From Thermococcus sp. (GTDB lineage: Archaea; Methanobacteriota_B; Thermococci; Thermococcales; Thermococcaceae), in assembly GCA_027075325.1 (NCBI GenBank), contig JALTBN010000011.1, positions 1 through 40,077 on the forward strand: a DNA stretch of 40,077 bases, read 5' to 3'. Below the pieces are notes generated by a model that was given only the letters and a program-made list of their open reading frames with translations, had not been told where the DNA came from and ran no database searches. The position numbers and the translations under genes were made by a program. Below are positions 33,975-40,077 of this stretch, piece by piece; the first letter of the stretch is position 1; each line of letters opens with the position of its first letter.

Positions 33975-35099
33975 TCAGGGCAAGCCGAACGTGGTACGAA
34001 AGCTCCCGTCAGCAATCGAATCCACAACAACATCAACGTTCTTAACACTTACCACCCCATAATCACTCCGAATAGAAACCGGAGGATTGAAAGGGTAACG
34101 AACGGGAATCGGACCAATCGGACGCGGAGGAAGGGGCAAAGCACCAGAAGACTGCTGCTTTTTAGGATCAACCATCAACGCACTCTGCAGTCCCATCACT
34201 TTCCCGTTCAAAAGCCATTTAACCTCCTCATCACCATTTCCAAGCTTTATCGACTGAAGGAGCACGTAAGCCTGCCTCGTGAGATTGTACGCTTCCAGCG
34301 CTCCAGGCCAGTAGTAAGAATCCTTAAAAACCGAGCCGTTGGGAGCGTGATTAGCATCTTCAATCACTCTCTGAATGTCAGAAGTTAGGGTTACAATCTC
34401 ATCGTACATTTTACTATAATCATTGGCCTCGTAAGCCTCATGAAGCGAATGCCAATCCAGCGTCAGGTCAGGATTGATCATCATGTTTGAATCATCGTAA
34501 TCCGACATGTCAGGAGCTTTCGTTGTCCCCCAGTAGTTCCTCTGCACCGCCCACGCTTCGTACCCAGCATACTTGAACCCAACCTGAATCATTGCCGTGG
34601 AGAAGTTGCCGAGAAAAGAACCCATATCAAAATCCCCCCTCATATCATTAGCGTGGTCGGCAATGTACTCCCTCAGATACTCTATCTCCTCATCACTCCA
34701 TCCCTGCTCCTTCAGCTCCCGGGTGACGTCGTCCGGAAAACCATTGCGGCTTATGTTCTCCGCCATTTCTCTGAGTTCCTGAGCAGTGTAGTGAAGTTTC
34801 ACTCCAGAAGCCCTGAGCTGCACTAAGGATTCCCAAATCAAGGCTGAAATGTTAGCGGCGTTGAGTTCTCCCTCCCTGGAAGTTTCTACGAGTTCTTGCA
34901 CAATAGTAGTGTTGACAGTCTCATTGAGTTCAACTACTAAGCTTGCTTCCCTGTTAAGGAGTTCCCAGAATTTAGAGTAAGCACTTCCCGAACTCTGGAG
35001 TGTTGTTGACCCAGCTGACACTAATCCCGCGTTCATCGCACTACTTGCTGTTAAACCCAGCATTAAACCCACAAGCACCAAACTTACAACCCTACTCAT
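33975..35099 (-). CDS. N-terminal third of a split secreted CARDB-like protein
   Basis: This frame encodes 374 residues that begin with a signal peptide (MSRVVSLVLVGLMLGLTASS). A long helical region follows (about 40-260) and then the start of the beta domains (VSVKNVDVVVDSIADGSF). GGTGGTGAT precedes the ATG, with a TATA-like TTTTTATATC about 30 bases further up. It leads the leftward accessory block. The frame ends where a one-base deletion shifts it out of register. Confidence 0.65.
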   Translation of the reverse strand: MSRVVSLVLVGLMLGLTASSAMNAGLVSAGSTTLQSSGSAYSKFWELLNREASLVVELNETVNTTIVQELVETSREGELNAANISALIWESLVQLRASGVKLHYTAQELREMAENISRNGFPDDVTRELKEQGWSDEEIEYLREYIADHANDMRGDFDMGSFLGNFSTAMIQVGFKYAGYEAWAVQRNYWGTTKAPDMSDYDDSNMMINPDLTLDWHSLHEAYEANDYSKMYDEIVTLTSDIQRVIEDANHAPNGSVFKDSYYWPGALEAYNLTRQAYVLLQSIKLGNGDEEVKWLLNGKVMGLQSALMVDPKKQQSSGALPLPPRPIGPIPVRYPFNPPVSIRSDYGVVSVKNVDVVVDSIADGSFRTTFGLP

Positions 35100-35479
35100 A
35101 GTATCACCACCCTAAATTAGAAACCTGATATAAAAACTTTTTTATTCAAATTTTACTAACTATAATAAAAAGTAATAAAAAAGTGGAGATATCACCATGT
35201 TGCCTCCAACCCCCTCATGGTGGGTTATTATGGACTTACGCTCTTTCCTTTTCTTGAGTTGAAGGGAGTTAGATTTTGAAGGTTAAGCAAATCCTGCTTA
35301 AGAGGAAGAAAGAGGTGTGTAAAGTAGAGACTAAACTCCCTCCACCCAAAGGGAGAGGCTTGCAAGAGAAAATGCAATGTCTCCAATCTCACATCATCCC
35401 ACCATTTGAGTCCCACTGTAGAATAATAGCGGGGGCAAAATAAAACATCTCAAAGCCAAAAGAACAGGACTTAAAAACC
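35100..35479. other. intergenic region with promoter and unexplained sequence
   Basis: Bases 35100-35160 hold the leftward promoter of the split secreted gene. The rest has no convincing gene. A 62-codon leftward frame (35228-35416) lacks a ribosome binding site and protein-like character. AACCCCC-TCAT-GGTGGGTT (about 35208-35226) and CTCCCT...AGGGAG (about 35337-35356) can form small stems, so a structured RNA is possible but unproven. Confidence 0.35.
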
Positions 35480-36238
<759 letters not shown>

Positions 36239-36248
36239 TTACCAAAGC

Positions 36249-36256
36249 TTTATATA
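36249..36256 (+). promoter_or_regulatory. TATA box of the SRP RNA gene
   Basis: CTTTATATAT centred near 36253 lies about 25 bases before the predicted RNA 5' end. It is a near-consensus archaeal TATA box in otherwise very GC-rich sequence. Confidence 0.7.
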
Positions 36257-36276
36257 TCCCGCCCGGATAACTAATC

Positions 36277-36597
36277 CCGGCGGCGGGCTAGGCCGGGGGG
36301 TTCGGCGTCCCCTGTAACCGGAAACCGTCGATATGCCGGGGCCGAAGCCCGGGGGGCGGTTCCCGAAGCCGCCCGCGGAAGCCGGGGCACAACGGTGATC
36401 CCTCGTCCCGGGGGGCCGGCGGTGGGCGGGGTCCGGCTGGAGGGCCGGACTAACGCCCTTTGCCCGCCGAACCCCGCCAGGCCCGGAAGGGAGCAGCGGT
36501 AGGCGGGACGTGCGGCGCTCCCGGGGTAGCGGGGGTGAGCGAGCCCCGGTGGAAGCGGGCGGTAGAGGGTTCCCACCCCCGGGCGCGCCCGCCGCCA
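36277..36597 (+). ncRNA. signal recognition particle 7S RNA
   Basis: This very GC-rich stretch carries the SRP S-domain signature CCAGGCCCGGAAGGGAGCAG (near 36477-36496) with the tetraloop region and asymmetric loop that bind SRP54. The 5' GGCGGCGGGC (36279-36288) pairs with the 3' GCCCGCCGCC (36587-36596), closing the molecule as in archaeal SRP RNA with helix 1. The length of about 320 is normal. Ends are estimated to within a few bases. With SRP19 and SRP54 it targets nascent membrane and secreted proteins. Confidence 0.95.
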
Positions 36598-36669
36598 CTA
36601 AAGAGACTTCTCCAAAATCCTAGGCAAAAACTTAATAGTCCAGCGCTCTTTTGATATTGAGGTGTCAAA

Positions 36670-37572
36670 ATGGCGAGCCTTGAGGTCGAGCTTTTCGGGA
36701 TAAGGTTCGAGAACCCGCTCATTCTCGCATCCGGAATAGACGACAAGATGCCAGAGCAGTGGATAAGGGCCCACGAGGAAGGGGCAGGGGGAGTTGTGAC
36801 TAAATCAATAGGCATTGAGCCGAGGAAGGGCTACGACAACCCCACGATAGTGGAGCTTCCCTGCGGTCTGATAAACGCGATGGGCCTTCCGAACCCTGGC
36901 GGGAAGGGCTTCCTTGAGATGGTGGAAGGTTACAAGTTCGATTTCCCTGTTATAGTCTCGATCTTCGGCGGAACGCCGGAGGAGTTCGCCTTCCTGGCCG
37001 AAAAGCTGAGTGGTGTTGCCGATGCCTTCGAGCTGAACCTCAGCTGTCCCCACGCGAAGGGCTACGGTATGGAGATCGGCCAGAATCCGGAGAAAGTGTA
37101 TGAAGTTGTCAAGGCCGTTAAAGACGCCACCGACAAGCCGGTTATAGCCAAACTTACCCCAAACACCGATGACATAACGAAGCTCGGCTTGGCGGCTGAG
37201 CGGGCCGGAGCTGATGGCGTCTCGGCCATAAACACACTGAAGGCGATAGCGATTGACATCTACGCGAGAAGGCCAATACTGAGCAACAAGGTTGGCGGCT
37301 ACTCAGGGCCTGGGGTTAAGCCCCTCGCTCTGAGGGCAGTCTACGACCTCGCGAGGGCTCTCGACATCCCAGTAATAGGCATAGGAGGCATAACCACATG
37401 GGAAGACGCGGTCGAGTTTCTCCTCGCTGGGGCCTCGGCGCTCCAGATAGGAACGGCCGTTTCCCTCCGCGGCTGGAAGGTCTTCAGGGAGATAAGCGAG
37501 GGAATTGAGAGGTACCTCGAGGAGGAGGGCTTTTCGAGCGTGAAGGACATCGTTGGCCTCGCCCTCGAGTGA
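36670..37572 (+). CDS. pyrD: dihydroorotate dehydrogenase (class 1B type catalytic subunit)
   Basis: The FMN enzyme oxidises dihydroorotate to orotate in pyrimidine synthesis. The 300-residue protein shows ENPLILASGI, GAGGVVTKSIG (Lys for FMN), INAMGLPNPG, ELNLSCPHAKG with Cys126 as candidate base, VIAKLTPN, INTLKAIAID, GYSGPGVKPLALRAVYD and IGIGGITTWEDAVEFLLAGA. GAGGTG precedes the ATG. A PyrK electron-transfer subunit is not in this window. The VapBC genes follow 50 bases downstream. Confidence 0.94.
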   Translation: MASLEVELFGIRFENPLILASGIDDKMPEQWIRAHEEGAGGVVTKSIGIEPRKGYDNPTIVELPCGLINAMGLPNPGGKGFLEMVEGYKFDFPVIVSIFGGTPEEFAFLAEKLSGVADAFELNLSCPHAKGYGMEIGQNPEKVYEVVKAVKDATDKPVIAKLTPNTDDITKLGLAAERAGADGVSAINTLKAIAIDIYARRPILSNKVGGYSGPGVKPLALRAVYDLARALDIPVIGIGGITTWEDAVEFLLAGASALQIGTAVSLRGWKVFREISEGIERYLEEEGFSSVKDIVGLALE

Positions 37573-37586
37573 GCGAAAGGGTTATC

Positions 37587-37604
37587 TAGTAGGAAGTCCT
37601 ACTA
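37587..37604. promoter_or_regulatory. 8-bp perfect palindrome, likely VapB operator
   Basis: TAGTAGGA-AG-TCCTACTA lies 15 bases after pyrD and 18 bases before the vapB ATG. VapB-type antitoxins usually bind such palindromes over their own promoter, so this is a likely autoregulatory site. Confidence 0.6.
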
Positions 37605-37615
37605 TACTACGGTGA

Positions 37616-38246
<631 letters not shown>

Positions 38247-38250
<4 letters not shown>

Positions 38251-38966
38251 AGCGCGCGGTGGTTTTGTTCTCCGGCGGGCTGGACAGCACGGCCTGCCTC
38301 TATTGGGCTAAGAAAAACTACGACGAGGTAATAATGCTCACGGTCAACTACGGCAGCAACGAGGAGAAGGTGACGAACAGAGTAGCGGAGTTCTTCTCGA
38401 AGGAGCTGGACGTTCCGCTGAAGATAGTAATGCTGGACTTCCTCGAAGAGTTTTCGAAGCTCCGCGGGACGACCCTCGTCGGCGGAGAGACGCCGAAGGT
38501 TTCGGCTGAGGAACTGGAAGATATGAGCGTCGCGCAGGAGACCGCCAAAAGCGTCTGGGTTCCCGCTCGTAATGTCGTCCTCATAAGCGTCGCCGCTTCT
38601 CTCCTCGACGCCCTGGGCGGCGGGGATATCATAGTGGGCTTCAATGCAGAGGAAGGAGACACTTTCCCGGACAACACGCCGGAGTTCGTGGAGAGGATGA
38701 ACAAGATGCTCCGCTACGGGGCCATGGCGGAGGTGAAGGTAGTCGCCCCGCTCATAGACCTCGACAAGAAGGATATAGCGAAGCTCCTGAAGGAGCTCGA
38801 CGCGAAGTACGAGTACTCCAACTCCTGCTACATGCCGAAGGGCTTCACCGAAGACGGGAAACCGATACACTGCGGCGAGTGTGAGAGTTGCGTGAGGAGG
38901 CACCGCGGGCTCATTGAGGGTATAGGAGAAGACAGGACCGTTTACGCGGTCGAGCCTAAGATTTGA
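38247..38966 (+). CDS. queC: 7-cyano-7-deazaguanine (preQ0) synthase
   Basis: QueC converts carboxy-deazaguanine to preQ0 with ATP and ammonia, supplying the base of archaeosine in archaeal tRNA. The 239-residue protein has a PP-loop ([15 protein letters not shown]), [26 protein letters not shown], and the zinc site near the end (SNSCYMP, then [13 protein letters not shown]). The length is normal. It is translationally coupled to vapC; deazaguanine genes do not usually follow a toxin. Confidence 0.95.
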
Positions 38967-39059
38967 GCCGCGTTCTTTCTTTTCCCAATTCTCGCCATTT
39001 CCGTGCAAACGTTTTTATGCTCCCCCGCTTATCCCGGGGAGATTCAAGGAGGAGAAAAG

Positions 39060-39308
39060 ATGAACATGGTAAAAGTGAGGGCGGTTCTCTCCACGGTTCT
39101 GCTCGCGGTCTTCATTGGTGTCCTGTTCGTTACGATCGGCGTGCTTTACACCACAAAGACAGGACATCCATTCTTTGGAATGACCAAGCCCCAGCTCTTC
39201 AAGGTCAGGAACATCCTGGGTCCCCTGATGAACGCCCTGATAATAGTCCACCTGGCGATCAACTGGGGGATGTATAAAAGAGAACTGAAGGTTCTCCTCA
39301 GGAAGTAA
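39060..39308 (+). CDS. small two-TM membrane protein (DUF4405-like)
   Basis: This 82-residue protein has two hydrophobic segments (VLSTVLLAVFIGVLFVTIGV and MNALIIVHLAINWGMY). The HLAINWGMY pattern is like DUF4405-type proteins, in which the His may bind heme; that is an inference. AAGGAGGAG precedes ATG 39060, and TTTTTATG about 45 bases upstream is the probable TATA box. A longer frame from 39003 overlaps that promoter and is rejected. Confidence 0.75.
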   Translation: MNMVKVRAVLSTVLLAVFIGVLFVTIGVLYTTKTGHPFFGMTKPQLFKVRNILGPLMNALIIVHLAINWGMYKRELKVLLRK

Positions 39309-39395
39309 ACCTCTGGATTGGCTGTCTGCGTGAACGGATTAGGTTGTTTCACCGCAAGATTTATAAATCCACTCCAGCCTTTTATCTTTGGACGT

Positions 39396-39472
39396 GGGGC
39401 GGTAGCTCAGCCTGGGAGAGCGCCGGACTGAAGATCCGGGTGTCGGGGGTTCAAATCCCCCTCGCCCCACCA
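39396..39472 (+). tRNA. tRNA-Phe (GAA), CCA encoded
   Basis: Acceptor GGGGCGG pairs with TCGCCCC, U8 and A9 are in place, the D-arm is GCTC...GAGC, the anticodon stem CCGGA/TCCGG has loop CTGAAGA (anticodon GAA), and the T-arm is GGGGGTTCAAATCCCCC. A discriminator and CCA complete the gene. ATTTATAAA about 30 bases upstream is its TATA box. Confidence 0.95.
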
Positions 39473-39484
39473 CTTTCTCTCAAT

Positions 39485-39562
39485 GCGGTGGTAGTCTAGC
39501 CTGGTCTAGGACACCGGCCTTCCAAGCCGGTAACCCGGGTTCGAATCCCGGCCACCGCACCA
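39485..39562 (+). tRNA. tRNA-Gly (UCC), CCA encoded
   Basis: Acceptor GCGGTGG pairs with CCACCGC, anticodon stem CCGGC/GCCGG has loop CTTCCAA (anticodon TCC), and the T-arm is CCGGGTTCGAATCCCGG. CCA is encoded. It lies 12 bases after tRNA-Phe and is probably cotranscribed with it. Confidence 0.95.
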
Positions 39563-39570
39563 TTACAGCC

Positions 39571-40027
39571 CTTGCAGAGCAAGCGCTGGCGGAAAGAGTG
39601 CGTGCTATTCTGGAACTGCTAATTTCCAAAGGGGTTTACTCATTAATCGCTATCTCTCGAGTGTTTGCTCTCCTCAAGGCGTCCTTTGGACGCCAGAATA
39701 AAACACAAACCTGCTTGAAGGGATTCTTTTGGGAACAAACCCCCTTGCTAATGGGTCGCAAAGAGAGTGCACGCTAATACTATCGTCTATTTATGAGAAA
39801 GGAACTCTTTGATGAAACTTTGCAGAGCAAAGTTTGTTGCCTGCGAGACGTTGGAGTTTTGCTCCAACGCACGGGACGACAGTCCCGTTGAGTTTGATCA
39901 AGGTTCGTGATTCTCCTTTAAAACAGTGTTTTGGTTGGATTTCTCATTGGAGTTGCTTTTTGGATGATGGATTCTTCATCAGGCGCGTTTTTCAAATGGG
40001 TTCAAGTTTTTAGCGCTCCGAAGGAGC
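39571..40027. repeat. series of perfect short-loop hairpins in noncoding DNA
   Basis: The last 515 bases (39563-40077) have no gene. They hold at least six perfect hairpins with 3-5-base loops: 39571-39583 (stem CTTGC, loop AGA), 39678-39694 (GGCGTCC, TTT), 39815-39835 (AAACTTTGC, AGA), 39849-39869 (CGTTGGAG, TTTTG), 39871-39888 (ACGGGAC, GACA) and 40015-40027 (GCTCC, GAA). Two share the loop context GCAGAGC. This may be a structured RNA, a repeat family or relic DNA. Confidence 0.6.
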
Positions 40028-40077
40028 ACATTTTTAGTGAACCCCTCAAGAAAAGCCCTTCCAGACAATCCACTCGT

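Larger units (their letters stand above)
32165..35099 (-). pseudogene. whole locus of the split secreted protein: two one-base frameshifts
   Basis: Adding one base near 34000 (reading SFxYHVRLALSAEGNTVSNVMV across the first break) and one near 33155 (LPAGExLNTSLMSF across the second) restores a single frame of 978 residues with signal peptide, helical region, CARDB-like domains and C-terminal hydrophobic segment. Both breaks are beside short homopolymers, so sequencing error, phase variation and recent decay are all possible. Confidence 0.65.

Noticed and set aside
35228..35416. 62-codon leftward frame
   Set aside because: No ribosome binding site, no family and an unusual composition; probably chance.
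39396..39562. tRNA genes as attachment site of the element
   Set aside because: No duplicated tRNA 3' end was seen in the window and the integrase lies 24 kb away.

Overview
The window looks like a chromosomal segment of a hyperthermophilic archaeon of the order Thermococcales, most probably a Thermococcus. The sequence shows archaeal promoters (AT-rich TATA boxes), GGTGA/GGAGG ribosome binding sites, an archaeal SRP RNA, a ferredoxin with Asp in place of one cluster Cys, a branched-chain polyamine synthase (BpsA) and a secreted subtilase. From memory, the order subtilase - unknown secreted protein - bpsA matches T. kodakarensis TK1689-TK1691. No database could be searched.

Region 1 (1-15.85 kb) is an AT-richer defence and mobile island. 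It opens with the end of an McrB-like gene, then mcrC and a class II glutamine amidotransferase, all overlapping. Next is a divergent pair of operons around a 13-bp palindrome at 5330-5367. Leftward run two ADP-ribosylglycohydrolases and a 169-aa orphan; rightward run a 94-aa orphan almost devoid of cytosine, a NADAR-family ADP-ribose glycosidase and a 1020-aa orphan. A second divergent pair shares mirror-image promoters at 12169-12251. Leftward are an HhH-type protein, a DUF6884-like protein and a TPR protein; rightward are a small AWW-motif protein, an AGOG-like DNA glycosylase and a membrane peptide. The two large products that meet tail to tail (1020 aa and 450 aa) share an N-terminal domain of about 75 residues, which suggests that the four operons form one system. 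The island ends with a ribbon-helix-helix-like gene and a full-length tyrosine recombinase.

Region 2 (15.9-28.4 kb) is core chromosome: an MBL-fold protein, nicotinate phosphoribosyltransferase, ferredoxin, a DUF59 Fe-S protein, a PP-loop ATPase, bpsA, a secreted repeat protein, a subtilase, two RecA/KaiC-like proteins and an NADH oxidase/CoA-disulfide reductase. A short decayed copy of the last gene's 3' end lies upstream of the subtilase.

Region 3 (28.4-35.1 kb) is a second accessory block on the minus strand. It holds a tandem array of small multi-pass membrane proteins (plus a 24-codon remnant), a surface protein with a glycine-rich hydrophobic tail, a 35-codon remnant of a related domain, and a large secreted CARDB-like protein that is split by two one-base deletions.

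Region 4 (35.5-40.1 kb) is again core: UMP kinase, SRP RNA, dihydroorotate dehydrogenase, a VapBC toxin-antitoxin pair, queC, a small membrane protein and tRNA-Phe(GAA) and tRNA-Gly(UCC). It ends in about 500 bp of noncoding DNA holding a series of perfect short-loop hairpins.
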